From: Jatrophihabitans sp.
Lineage (GTDB): Bacteria; Actinomycetota; Actinomycetes; Mycobacteriales; Jatrophihabitantaceae
Assembly (NCBI GenBank): GCA_036389035.1
Contig: DASVQQ010000040.1
Location: forward strand, 1 to 64,000
Length of the DNA: 64,000 nt
Direction: 5' to 3'
Part shown: positions 18,226 to 27,095 of the stretch, in pieces
Numbering within the stretch: the stretch's first letter is position 1
How the letters are laid out: each line of letters begins with the position of its first letter
Notes under the pieces: model-generated
Seen by the model: the letters and a program-made list of their open reading frames with translations, nothing else
What the model was told of the DNA's origin: nothing
Databases searched by the model: none
Position numbers and translations under genes: made by a program

Positions 18226-19290
18226 TCAGGTGACCAGCGCGGCAAGGGTGTCGGCAATCACAGCAGGCTCCAACCGGCAGGTGGCCCGCCCGACGCTCAG
18301 CTCGCAGCGCACCACCTTCGGGTCACCGGTCGGGTACGGCTTAGCCCACGTCCAGATGCCGTCCTGCTCGGCCAGCCGCTGGGCGTTGGCGCTGAACCGC
18401 TCGGCCTCCACCTCGAACAGCAGGTGCATCATCGGGGTCTGCGGCGGGTCGGGCACCACCCGGACGCCCGCCACTGCGGCCAGCGCGGCGGCGATCGCCT
18501 TGGCGTGCCGCAACCGGGCCGGCATCTCGGCCAGCCGTTCTCCCAGCAGCGCCAGCGCCGACGCGGCAGCCGGCCACAAGCCGAACAGGGTGCCGCCCAG
18601 CCGCTGGCGCCACTCCCGAACCTGGGCGACGTCAGCCTCCGAGCCCGCCACGCAGCAGCCCGGCAACGCCCCGATCCCCTTGTAGAACGAGACATACACC
18701 GTGTCGAACAGCGCCGCGATCTGAGCCGGCTCGCGGTCATAGCCGGCCGAGGCCTCCCACAGCCGGGCCCCGTCCAGGTGCACCGCGACGCCTCGCTCAC
18801 GGGCCCAGTCCAGCTGCGCGCCGAGGTCGGCCCAGTCCGGCAACTGGCCGCCGAGGTTACGCTGCGGCAGCTCCAGCAGCACCGCCGCGACCGGCTCGGC
18901 CACCGCCTCGAGGTCTGCCAGCGTGATCAACCGGTCCAGCTGGCCGACCGGGCGGCCGGTCAGCTGGTGCAGCCGGGAATGGGCCTGGCCCTCGTTGTTC
19001 TCCAGGTGGCAGGCGGGGTGCCAAAGCACGGTGCGGCTGCCTCGCCGGTCGGCATGCACCCGCAGCGTCGCGCCCTGGGCCATCGTGCCGCTGGGCAGGA
19101 ATACCGCGGCCGGCTTGCCGAGCAGGGCGGCCAGGTACTGCTCGAGCTCGGTGACGACGCCGCCGTCGCCGTAGACGTCGGGCTCGGAGTCCGGGCTGAT
19201 GGTGGCCAGCAGCGCCGCCGGCGGCACCAGCCCGTCGCCGTTGACAAATCGCGTACACGCCGCCCGCCGCGCCCTGGTCTGGTCATCCAC
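18226..19290 (-). CDS. Threonine aldolase / beta-eliminating lyase family PLP enzyme
   Basis: 354 residues of fold-type I PLP enzyme. The Schiff-base Lys lies in VSFYKGIGALPG, the cofactor Asp in VHLDGARLWEA, and the phosphate-binding PSGTMAQG near residue 66. The sequence fits low-specificity L-threonine aldolase, cleaving threonine or allo-threonine to glycine and acetaldehyde, although related members act on other beta-hydroxy amino acids. It is divergently transcribed from the methyltransferase, with only 44 bp between starts, so the promoters overlap. Confidence 0.87.
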   Translation of the reverse strand: MDDQTRARRAACTRFVNGDGLVPPAALLATISPDSEPDVYGDGGVVTELEQYLAALLGKPAAVFLPSGTMAQGATLRVHADRRGSRTVLWHPACHLENNEGQAHSRLHQLTGRPVGQLDRLITLADLEAVAEPVAAVLLELPQRNLGGQLPDWADLGAQLDWARERGVAVHLDGARLWEASAGYDREPAQIAALFDTVYVSFYKGIGALPGCCVAGSEADVAQVREWRQRLGGTLFGLWPAAASALALLGERLAEMPARLRHAKAIAAALAAVAGVRVVPDPPQTPMMHLLFEVEAERFSANAQRLAEQDGIWTWAKPYPTGDPKVVRCELSVGRATCRLEPAVIADTLAALVT

Positions 19291-19334
19291 CAGGCCATTC
19301 TTGCCTGCCCGGCGAAGTCGGTAGCCTCCAGGCC

Positions 19335-20048
19335 ATGACCGAGACCGGTGGAACCCTGCCCGGTGAACCGTCGCCCACCCGGTGGACCGAACTTGCCGGC
19401 CAGGCGCCCGGCCCCGACTACGCCGCCCGGTTCGCCCGGCTGGCCGCGACCGGGCAGGACATGCACGGCGAGGCTTCCTTCTGCGCCGGGCTGGTTCGGA
19501 TGCCGGCCCGGGTGCTCGACGCCGGCTGCGGCACCGGGCGGGTCGCGATCAGGCTGGCCGAGCTCGGCTACCGGGTGGTCGGCGTCGATGTGGACTCCTC
19601 GATGCTGGCCGAGGCCCGCCGGGCCGCGCCGGACCTGCGCTGGCTGAGCGCCGACCTAGCCGCGCTGCCCGGTCCGGACCGGCTCCTCGAACCAGCCGAC
19701 CTCGAACCAGCCGACCTCGAACCGGCCAGCCGTGAATCAGCCACCGCCGAGGCCGGCTTCGACCTGGTGGTGGCGGCCGGCAACGTCATCCCGCTGCTGG
19801 CCCCGGGCACCTTGAGCGAGACCGTCCGGCGGCTGGCCGCGGTGCTGGGGCCCGGCGGGCTGCTGGTCGCCGGTTTCGGCCTGGACTCCGCGCACCTGCC
19901 GGCCGGCTGCCCGGTGACGCCGGCCGCGGACTACCTGGCGGCCTGCGCCGGGGCCGGGCTGGCCGAGGTGGCCCGGCACGGTGGCTGGGACGGCGCCGCT
20001 GAGTCCGACGGCTACCTGGTCAGCGTGCACTCCAAGCCGGTCAGCTGA
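19335..20048 (+). CDS. Class I SAM-dependent methyltransferase
   Basis: 237 residues with motif I VLDAGCGTGRVA, acidic loop VVGVDVDSSMLAEA, and the motif II/III region LVVAAGNVIPLL. The substrate is unknown. Residues around 118-135 are a 15-bp in-frame repeat (LEPADLEPADLEPAS) in the loop between motifs, a likely slippage expansion. The last 8 bp overlap the end of serS on the other strand. Confidence 0.85.
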   Translation: MTETGGTLPGEPSPTRWTELAGQAPGPDYAARFARLAATGQDMHGEASFCAGLVRMPARVLDAGCGTGRVAIRLAELGYRVVGVDVDSSMLAEARRAAPDLRWLSADLAALPGPDRLLEPADLEPADLEPASRESATAEAGFDLVVAAGNVIPLLAPGTLSETVRRLAAVLGPGGLLVAGFGLDSAHLPAGCPVTPAADYLAACAGAGLAEVARHGGWDGAAESDGYLVSVHSKPVS

Positions 20049-21279
20049 CCGGGCGCAGCACCTCGCGCCCGCCCAGGTAGGGCCGCAGCGCCTCGGGCAC
20101 GGTGACCGAGCCGTCGGGCAGCTGGTTGTTCTCCAACATCGCGGCGATGTGCCGGTCACAGAACCCGGTGGCCGAGATGGTGTACGGGTGCACCATCTTG
20201 CCGTCGATCCGGGCCCGGATGCCGGCCCGCCGGGTCTGGTAGTCGGTCAGGTTGGTGTTGGAGGTCAGCTCGCGGTACTGGCCGGTCGAGGGGAACCACG
20301 CCTCGACGTCGTACTTGAAGAAGCCGGGGGCGGCCACGTCGCCGGAGCTGCAGATGATCGTCTGGCTGGGCACGTTCAACGCGTCGATGAAGGCGACCTC
20401 GTTGCTCAGCATCTGCAGGTGCAGCGCCTCGACCTCGTCCGGCGCGCAGTAGAGGAACTGCTCCAGCTTGTAGAACTGGTGCACCCGCAGCATGCCCCGG
20501 ACGTCGCGGCCATGGCTGCCGGCCTCGGTGCGAAAGCACATCGAGTCGCCCAGGTACTTGACCGGCAATTCCGGCAGCACCTCGTCGGCGTGCATGCCCA
20601 GCAGCGCCTGCTCCGACGTGCCGGTCAGGGACAGCTCGGAGTCGCTGACGCTGAAGTTGTCGGACTGGGAGAACGGCAGGTATCCCGAAGCGTAGAAGGA
20701 GAATCGCTTGGCCAGCACCGGTGGTGACACCAGCTCGAAGCCCTGGCCCTCCACCATGTCCAGGAACAGCTGCAACATCGCCAGCCGCAGCCGGACCCCG
20801 TCGCCCTTCAGGTTGTAGAACCGGGAGCCGGACAGCTTCGCGGCCCGCTCGGTGTCCAGGATGCCCAGTCCCAGGGCGATCTCGTCGTGCGGCTTGTACG
20901 GTCCGCCCTCGACCGGCGGATTGGCCGCCCGGATCACGGTGTTGGCCGACTCGTCGCCGGCCGGCACCCGATCATCGAGGTAGTTGGGCAGCCAGGACGC
21001 CTTGCTGGTCAGCTCCTCACGGGCCTGCCGCAGCCGGGTCTCGAGTTCGGTCTGCTGGTCGCGCAGCGTCCGGGCCTCCGCGCGCAGCGCCTCGTCCCTG
21101 GCCGCCCGCTTGGTCAGCTCCTTGCTCTGCACCCGCAACTGCTCGTACTCCTGGGTCAGCTGGGTGACCGCCTGCTGGGCCTTCAGAACGCCGTCGACGT
21201 CGACCGACTCGGCTCCGCGCTTGGCCAGCGAGCGGCGGTAGGAGTCGGGGTCAGCGGCCAGCTTCTTCAGGTCGATCAT
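20041..21279 (-). CDS. serS: Seryl-tRNA synthetase
   Basis: Charges tRNA-Ser (and, where present, tRNA-Sec) with serine. The 412 residues show the N-terminal antiparallel coiled-coil arm (about 30-105) and the class II catalytic core, with motif 2 FRTEAGSHGRDVRGMLRVHQ and motif 3 region SNTNLTDYQTRRAGIR. It follows the HAD gene of the Ter cluster by only 41 bp on the same strand, so readthrough from that operon is possible. In an organism using selenocysteine this enzyme would also provide the seryl-tRNA-Sec precursor. Confidence 0.97.
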   Translation of the reverse strand: MIDLKKLAADPDSYRRSLAKRGAESVDVDGVLKAQQAVTQLTQEYEQLRVQSKELTKRAARDEALRAEARTLRDQQTELETRLRQAREELTSKASWLPNYLDDRVPAGDESANTVIRAANPPVEGGPYKPHDEIALGLGILDTERAAKLSGSRFYNLKGDGVRLRLAMLQLFLDMVEGQGFELVSPPVLAKRFSFYASGYLPFSQSDNFSVSDSELSLTGTSEQALLGMHADEVLPELPVKYLGDSMCFRTEAGSHGRDVRGMLRVHQFYKLEQFLYCAPDEVEALHLQMLSNEVAFIDALNVPSQTIICSSGDVAAPGFFKYDVEAWFPSTGQYRELTSNTNLTDYQTRRAGIRARIDGKMVHPYTISATGFCDRHIAAMLENNQLPDGSVTVPEALRPYLGGREVLRPVS

Positions 21280-21320
21280 CGCGGCGGTCAGCTCCTTGCG
21301 ATCGCGGGGGGCGGTCCGAG

Positions 21321-22157
21321 TCAGCCTATCGCCGCGGCCGGAGGCGCGGACCGGCGGCTGAACTCCTCAGCCCGGCCGGTGAGCCACTCCACGATCTCCT
21401 CACCGGCCAGCACGCCGGCCGCGCGGGTGCATTCCACCCCGGGCGCCGACCAGCCGCTGGTGAACAGCTCACCGTGCGCCGGATGGATGCCCCGGTCGGC
21501 GTAGCAGAGCAGCTCGCGGTCCAGCAGCGAGTCCCCCGCGGCCAGCACCAGTTCGGCTCCGACCCGGCCGGCCACCTCGTCGACCGCCGCGGTCTTGGTG
21601 AGCCCGCGCGGAACCCAGTACAGCTTGCGGCCCTGCGCCGAGACCGTCCATCCCCGGTCGGCGGCCCACGCGGCGGCCTCGGCGACGAAGCCCTCCGGCG
21701 CCCCGACATCACCCAGCACGGCATAGCAGAACAGGCCGCCGGCCTCGCGCACCTGGAGCGTCCAGGCCGGTAGGCAGTGCTGTCTGACGTAAGTCAGGAC
21801 ATCAGACAGATTGGCAGATTCGGCCACCGCGCGAGCGACCCGACCCTGCCAGGCCCGGTCAGCCTGGCCGTCCACCAGCAGCACGCCACCGTTCGCGGCG
21901 ATGGCGAACCGCGGCGGCGGCCCGGGCAGCTCGATCCTGGCCAGTTGCTCGGGCAGCCTGGTGGTCACCGGCATCAGCACCGCCCGGCCGGCCAGTGCGG
22001 CAGTCAACCGGGCCGCGGCCGCGGTCATGAAGCCGACCTGCTCACCGCCGCGGGTCTCCACGCAGGTCAGCTCCGGCAGCGCGCCGGGGGTGAGCGCCAG
22101 CGCGGCGCGGGAGTACACCAGGGTGCGGTCCAGGTCGGTGGCGATCAGGACGCTCAT
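21321..22157 (-). CDS. HAD-family phosphatase of the Ter cluster
   Basis: 278 residues starting at ATG 22157, which overlaps the upstream stop by 4 bp. HAD motif I is DLDRTLVYS (nucleophile Asp near residue 8), motif III Lys lies in GLTKTAAVDEV, and motif IV is AAGDSLLDREL. The cap is of the Cof-like type. Published comparative genomics of Ter systems describes a HAD phosphoesterase working with a phosphoribosyltransferase, a citrate-lyase-like enzyme and StiP in making a nucleoside-like metabolite. This gene has that context, but the substrate is unknown. Confidence 0.88.
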   Translation of the reverse strand: MSVLIATDLDRTLVYSRAALALTPGALPELTCVETRGGEQVGFMTAAAARLTAALAGRAVLMPVTTRLPEQLARIELPGPPPRFAIAANGGVLLVDGQADRAWQGRVARAVAESANLSDVLTYVRQHCLPAWTLQVREAGGLFCYAVLGDVGAPEGFVAEAAAWAADRGWTVSAQGRKLYWVPRGLTKTAAVDEVAGRVGAELVLAAGDSLLDRELLCYADRGIHPAHGELFTSGWSAPGVECTRAAGVLAGEEIVEWLTGRAEEFSRRSAPPAAAIG

Positions 22158-25009
22158 CGGCCGGTGCCGGCCGCCGCGTCGAGTCGACCGGCGTCCTCGG
22201 CCGCGCCGAGCTGGCCGTCCTCGGCCGTGCCGAGCTGGCCGTCCTCGGCCGTGCCGCGGCTGAACCGGGGATGGATCAACCCGACGCAGCTGAAGGCCAA
22301 CCCGTCGACGGATTCGACCGGCACCCCGCGCTGGCGCGCCAGCAGCAGCACGTGGTGCAACTTCTCGGCGTCGCCGGTCCGGATCAGCACCTTCCACGGC
22401 ACCCGGCGCAGCAGCACCCGGGTGGTCTCGCCGACGCCCGGCTTGACGAGGTTCTCATCCCCCACGCCGTACTGCTCATTGAGCTGCCGCACGCTCTGCC
22501 AACCGGCCCAGGTCGGGCGCCGGTCCGACTCGCGCAGCACCGGCCAGTCCCGCGCCACCGCCTCGGCCACCGCCGCGAACCGTGCGGTGACCGCGTCGAT
22601 GAAGTCGACTGAGACGTCGGCGTCGGCCAGCTCGGCGTAGAACTTCGCGCCGTGGAACTGGCCGGGCCCGATCAGCTCGGCGTTGAGCACGGTGCGCGAG
22701 ACGAGCCCGGACACGGTCGAGTTCAGGCAGGCCGACGGGATCAGGTAGTCCTCGCGGGTGCCATAGATCGGCACGCAGCTGCCGGGGTCGGCCAGCACCG
22801 CCAGCTCCGCCGAGAAGCCACCGCCAGCCGGCCACCAGGCCTGGTTCACGCCGGCCACCGCCGCCGCCAGCTCGCGGGTGATGGCGCCCTTGCCGGTCCA
22901 GCCATCGATGAACATCACGTCGGCGGGATCGTGGTGACGGGCCAGGTAGGCAAGCGCCAGCTCGTCGATTCCCCTGCCCCGGACGATGGAAACGCTGTAG
23001 TGGGGCAGCTCGAGGCCGTGGGCGAAGCGCGCCCACCGGCGCATCAGCACCCCCACCGGCGTGCCGGCGCGAGCCAGTGAGGCCAGGACAACTCCGGGCC
23101 CGCGCCGGTCCAGCACCAGCTCGGTGACGACCCCGACGGCGTGTGCCAGCCGGTCGGCCGACTCGGCCAGAGTGTCGGTGAACAGCTGCCGGTACTCCGC
23201 GCTCGGCTGGTACTCGTGTGGCAGTGACTCGGCATAGTGCGCGCCGCCGGACTGGATGGCCTCCTCGCGTTCCTCGGTCGGGGCCTCCAGCGCGACGCCG
23301 GACAGGTCGGTGAGCAACCAGGCCACATCGGCGGCGGGGTAGCTGCCGAAGTCCGGCCCGGTCAGCGGAGCAGGCAGCGGTCGGTAGGTCGGCAGCCGGA
23401 CGATCTGCAGGTGATCGGTGACCGCGGCCAGCCGGCCCACCAGCCCGGTCGGGCCGTGGTGCTCCGCCAGGTCGGTGTCGGTGACCAGCACGATGTCGCT
23501 GAACCCCTGGTCCGGGCCCGGGCCGGCGACGTTGTAGGCATAGCGCGCGCCGGGATCACCGGCCGGATCCGCCGCCTCGTCCGAGCTGGGGAAGCTGAGC
23601 CGGTTGCGGATCGCGTAGCCGGGATCGTCCACCGCCACCACCGGTGACCGGGTGGTGGTGGAGTACCGGACGGTGGCCCAGCCCTCGAGCTCATCGGCCA
23701 GGGCGGCGGCGATCCGCAGCGGCGCGTACATCAGCTCCTCGCTGCCGAGCACCAGGATTCGCCTTGGCTGTGCTGGCTGACTTGGCTGTGCTGGCTGACT
23801 GGTGCTGCTGTCCTGATCGGCGGGGCGGTGCTCGTGCAGCCGGACGGCCAGCACCTTGGCCAGCTGGGCGCTCGCCTGCTCGAGTGCTGACTGCGAGCCG
23901 GGCGCGAAGCCGTGCCGGCCGCCTTCGGGCAGTGCCGCCGGCCAGCCGGTGAGCACCGGGCTCAGCCGCGCCCGGCGTCCCGAGCCAGGCTCGGTCACTG
24001 GCTGCCGGGCCGCCAGCCGCTGCCCCACCGCCAGCGCGTCCTCGGCCACCCGCAGCTGTCCCGACGCCAGCGTCACCACGTCGATCTCGACGCCGAGGGA
24101 CTCCGCGGTCCGGCGCAGCCTGGCCCGATCGGCCGTCGAGCGCAGGTCCACCAGCACGGCGATCAGGTAACGCTGCCGGGGCCAGTCCCGGTGCAGCGCC
24201 TGGATGGTGTTGAGCACCGTCTGACCGGTAGACAGCTCGTCGTCGACCAGCACCAGCGGTCCGGGGCCGGCCAGCAACTCAGGATCGGCCGGCAGCAGCA
24301 GGTGCCGGGTCGCGTGGCTGTGTTCCTCGTCGAAGCCGGCCACCGGCTGGCAACCGGGAACCAGCCGCCGGGTGGAGTGCAGGTAGTTCCCGGCCAGCGA
24401 TTCGGCGACGCAGTGCCCCAGACCGGTGGCGGTCTCGGCATAGCCGAGCACCACCGCGCCGTCGCCCGGCAGAGCGCCGTCGACTCTCAGAGCGCCGTCG
24501 ACCGGCGGGGAACCGGCGCGATGCCGGTCGCACAGCTCGATCAGCCGACGGCAGTCCTCAGCCGGCTCGGCGGCGTTGAGCGCCGAGCGCAGCAGCGCGC
24601 CACCCTCGGCGGTGATGTCGCCGTGCTGCCCGGCCAGCCGGTCGGCGACCATCGCGCCGAGCAGCCGGCCGGCGCCGTAGACCAGTCGCGGATCGGCGGG
24701 CAGGTGCTTGCCCAGCACTGTCGAGACCAGCAGGTGCGCGCGTCGCGGGTTGTGGCGCAAGGCCATTCCCACCAGATCCGGCACCGTCAAGGGCGAGCCG
24801 GGTCCGGGCCCGACCGGTTGCCCCGGCTCGATGCTGACGCCGAGCGCCTCGGCGACCCACCGGCCCGACCACGGCGCCGCGCCGTCCGGCGCACTGCCGG
24901 TCGGCGCACTGCCGGTCGAGGCACCGCCGGTCGGGGCCCTGCCGGTCGGGGCACTGCCGGTCGGGGCACTGCCGGTCGGGGCACCGCCGGTCGGGACGCC
25001 GGCGGTCAC
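22154..25009 (-). CDS. Fused phosphoribosyltransferase-TRSP-StiP-PELOTA protein of the Ter cluster
   Basis: 951 residues from GTG 25009, whose GTGA overlaps the preceding stop. After an Ala/Pro/Thr-rich repeat come a phosphoribosyltransferase domain with PRPP loop LVLVDDELSTGQT near residue 246, and the TRSP domain starting at RRILVLGSEELMYAPL near 414. A StiP-like cysteine-protease domain follows at about 590-840, with SACLNSTVSGLVSR near 756 as candidate active-site region. A PELOTA-type RNA-binding segment lies at about 855-912. As far as I recall, these are usually two or more genes. A 24-bp in-frame repeat (TAEDGQLG) lies near the C-terminus. Cytosolic; predicted to act in the nucleoside-like metabolite pathway of Ter systems. 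Confidence 0.85.
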   Translation of the reverse strand: MTAGVPTGGAPTGSAPTGSAPTGRAPTGGASTGSAPTGSAPDGAAPWSGRWVAEALGVSIEPGQPVGPGPGSPLTVPDLVGMALRHNPRRAHLLVSTVLGKHLPADPRLVYGAGRLLGAMVADRLAGQHGDITAEGGALLRSALNAAEPAEDCRRLIELCDRHRAGSPPVDGALRVDGALPGDGAVVLGYAETATGLGHCVAESLAGNYLHSTRRLVPGCQPVAGFDEEHSHATRHLLLPADPELLAGPGPLVLVDDELSTGQTVLNTIQALHRDWPRQRYLIAVLVDLRSTADRARLRRTAESLGVEIDVVTLASGQLRVAEDALAVGQRLAARQPVTEPGSGRRARLSPVLTGWPAALPEGGRHGFAPGSQSALEQASAQLAKVLAVRLHEHRPADQDSSTSQPAQPSQPAQPRRILVLGSEELMYAPLRIAAALADELEGWATVRYSTTTRSPVVAVDDPGYAIRNRLSFPSSDEAADPAGDPGARYAYNVAGPGPDQGFSDIVLVTDTDLAEHHGPTGLVGRLAAVTDHLQIVRLPTYRPLPAPLTGPDFGSYPAADVAWLLTDLSGVALEAPTEEREEAIQSGGAHYAESLPHEYQPSAEYRQLFTDTLAESADRLAHAVGVVTELVLDRRGPGVVLASLARAGTPVGVLMRRWARFAHGLELPHYSVSIVRGRGIDELALAYLARHHDPADVMFIDGWTGKGAITRELAAAVAGVNQAWWPAGGGFSAELAVLADPGSCVPIYGTREDYLIPSACLNSTVSGLVSRTVLNAELIGPGQFHGAKFYAELADADVSVDFIDAVTARFAAVAEAVARDWPVLRESDRRPTWAGWQSVRQLNEQYGVGDENLVKPGVGETTRVLLRRVPWKVLIRTGDAEKLHHVLLLARQRGVPVESVDGLAFSCVGLIHPRFSRGTAEDGQLGTAEDGQLGAAEDAGRLDAAAGTGR
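24885..25001 (-). repeat. 15-bp in-frame tandem repeat at the 5' end of the fusion gene
   Basis: About eight units of CCGACCGGCAGTGCC type coding PTGSA/PTGGA repeats at residues 5-40. Such a low-complexity N-terminal tail is probably disordered and hypervariable. Confidence 0.85.
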
Positions 25010-26166
25010 TGATGCAGCCCGGCGCCGAGCAGGTCGACGAAGGAGATGTCGGCGTTGGCGACGCCGAACACCGCGGCGCGCAGCACGGTGCGCCGGGCCC
25101 ACGCCGAGTGCGGCTTGGACTCGTTCATCTTGTTGCCGTACACCGAGGACGCCACCCCGCCGCCGGACCGGGTGCCCAGCACGTCGCGGGCGTCGCAGAA
25201 CTCCTCATGGGTCACCACCGACAGCGCGTGCACGGCGGCCACGTGGCTGGGATGGATGACGGTCTTGCCGGTCAAGCCGTTCGCCTTGTCCATGGCGACC
25301 TCGCGGATCAGGCCGTCGAGGTCGCGGGCGATCAGGTCGGTGCGCAGCGCCCGCTCGGAATGCGCGATGAACGGCGCCTCCCGCAGTTGCGGCTTGAACA
25401 TCCGCTCGGTTCCGGAGAAGTACTCCCAGACCGCGCCGGTCACGATGAAACCGGTCTCGTCCGCCCGACCGAGGATGTTGACCACATCGGCGATGACGTC
25501 GGCCACCACCCGCACGTCGTAGATCGTCAGGTCGCGGGACCGGCGCAGGCCGAAGGCCGAGCTGAGATCGGTCGCCCCGATCCGGACGGCCAGCACGTTC
25601 TCGCGGTGTTTGTTCAGCAGCTGGCGCACCTGCAGCAGCACCTCGACCCGGGACTCGGCATAGATCACCGACGGCGCCTCCAGGACCGGCATCGCCAGCA
25701 GCCGGTGACCGGTCACCGCGCTGGCCTCGCTGATCGCGTCCAGGTACCGCGCGCCGTTCTCGTCGGTGAACTTGGGCAGCACGAAGCCGGTCAGGATCGA
25801 GACCTGCTCACCGAGGCCGGCCACGATCATCGGGATCTGCTCGGCCGAGCGCACCCGGATGAACACCAGCGGGCGCTGCGAGCCCGACTCGGCGTAGGCC
25901 TGCAGCTGGCTGATCACGTTCTGCTCGGCCGCCGGCACCGCCTCGTCCGGGATGGAGTCCTCCAGGCAGATCACCGTGCTGAGCACGCCGTGGGTGACAC
26001 GCTTGGTCAGGTCGGCCACCAGTGTCGGGCGGGTGGCCGGGCTGTACAGGGTGGCGCCCAGCGCCATGCCCAGCACGTCCAGATCATCGTCGGCGCTGAA
26101 CGATTGCGGGGGCTGGAAGAACAGCCGTTGCCGGTCGGCCTCGGACAGAAAATCGAAATGGCGCAT
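25006..26166 (-). CDS. Citrate-lyase/HpcH-HpaI-like C-C bond lyase of the Ter cluster
   Basis: 386-residue TIM-barrel enzyme. The ATG at 26166 lies 6 nt after GGAGG and is preferred to the in-frame GTG 26172. Family marks are ICLEDSIPDEAVPAAE with metal and CoA-side acidic residues, VFIRVRSAEQ with the conserved Arg, LPVLEAPSVIYAE, and GKTVIHPSHVAAVHAL near the end. In Ter systems this enzyme accompanies phosphoribosyltransferase, StiP and HAD, and its substrate is not established. It is coupled to the fusion gene by GTGA overlap. Confidence 0.87.
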   Translation of the reverse strand: MRHFDFLSEADRQRLFFQPPQSFSADDDLDVLGMALGATLYSPATRPTLVADLTKRVTHGVLSTVICLEDSIPDEAVPAAEQNVISQLQAYAESGSQRPLVFIRVRSAEQIPMIVAGLGEQVSILTGFVLPKFTDENGARYLDAISEASAVTGHRLLAMPVLEAPSVIYAESRVEVLLQVRQLLNKHRENVLAVRIGATDLSSAFGLRRSRDLTIYDVRVVADVIADVVNILGRADETGFIVTGAVWEYFSGTERMFKPQLREAPFIAHSERALRTDLIARDLDGLIREVAMDKANGLTGKTVIHPSHVAAVHALSVVTHEEFCDARDVLGTRSGGGVASSVYGNKMNESKPHSAWARRTVLRAAVFGVANADISFVDLLGAGLHQ

Positions 26167-26177
26167 GGTCACCCTCC

Positions 26178-27095
26178 TCAGGCCACCGGGGTGCGGTCGT
26201 CCAGCCAGCTGATCAGGTCGAAACCATAGGCCTGGACCGCGTTGCGGATCGAGCCGGCGATGTTCTCCATCTCGGCGCGCACCACGAACTCACCTCTGAC
26301 GTTGTAGATCGACAGCAGCACCGTGACACCTCCCGAGGCCGGCCGGTCCAGCGGCAGCTCCACCCGAGCGCCGCCGGCCGTCCTCAGCACGAGGGTGCCG
26401 CCCCAGTTCAGCTGCCCGCCGGATTCGGAGAAGCCGTAGACGACCATCCGTTCGAGCAGCCGGTTCTGCCGCAGATCCACCACCAGCCGCTCGTACTTCT
26501 CGGCCCTGGCGACGATCACCGGACGCCGGGAGTTGCGCGGGGCGGTGGAGCTCGCGCCTACCCGCGAGACGATGGAGCTATGGCCGTCGGCCAGCTGGTA
26601 GGCCGCGCCGATCCGCAGGTCCCCGACCGCCGGGGAGCAGGCCGCTTCGACGCTCAGCACGCCGATGCCGCTCTGCAGCCGGTTCAGGGTGACCGTGGGG
26701 GCCTTCGGGGTCAGCAGCGTCCGCTCTCCGGAGCGGGCCCGGGGCAGCGGGCGGGCGACCCGCCGCGGGCCGCTGGGCCGGCCGCTGACCGCCGGCGTTG
26801 CGACGGCGGCCGGCGGCGCGGCAGCCGGCGTGGACAGGTCCAGGCTGGACGAACCGGCAGCCGCCGCCGGACGAGCCGCGGGCCGGCTCGGCGGCGAGGA
26901 CAGGTCCAGGCTCGACGAACCGGCAGCCGCCGGACGAGCCGTGGGCCGACTCGGCGGCGAAGACAGGTCCAGGCTCGACGAACCCGCAGCCGGGGCGGGC
27001 TGCTGGGCCGCCGGGCGGAACCGCACCCGGTGCCGCAGGAACGGCAGGTCGGTCCGTGCCGGCGCCCGGTCGGGGGCGTGCACGTCGATGTTCAC
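26178..27095 (-). CDS. TerA/TerD-like protein with repeated SSSLDLS linker, degenerate metal site
   Basis: 305 residues from GTG 27095 (overlapping the upstream TGA). The C-terminal ~190 residues are a TerD-type domain. However, the strand that reads LDLDLGCLYEF in the paralogue at 29479-30183 is here DLRIGAAYQL, so acidic calcium ligands are lost. The N-terminal half is a disordered linker with three copies of GSSSLDLSS separated by SRP-ARPAA (about 26820-27000). It lies between a noncanonical TerD and the lyase in an overlapping operon, suggesting a scaffold role rather than calcium sensing. That role is inferred. Confidence 0.75.
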   Translation of the reverse strand: MNIDVHAPDRAPARTDLPFLRHRVRFRPAAQQPAPAAGSSSLDLSSPPSRPTARPAAAGSSSLDLSSPPSRPAARPAAAAGSSSLDLSTPAAAPPAAVATPAVSGRPSGPRRVARPLPRARSGERTLLTPKAPTVTLNRLQSGIGVLSVEAACSPAVGDLRIGAAYQLADGHSSIVSRVGASSTAPRNSRRPVIVARAEKYERLVVDLRQNRLLERMVVYGFSESGGQLNWGGTLVLRTAGGARVELPLDRPASGGVTVLLSIYNVRGEFVVRAEMENIAGSIRNAVQAYGFDLISWLDDRTPVA

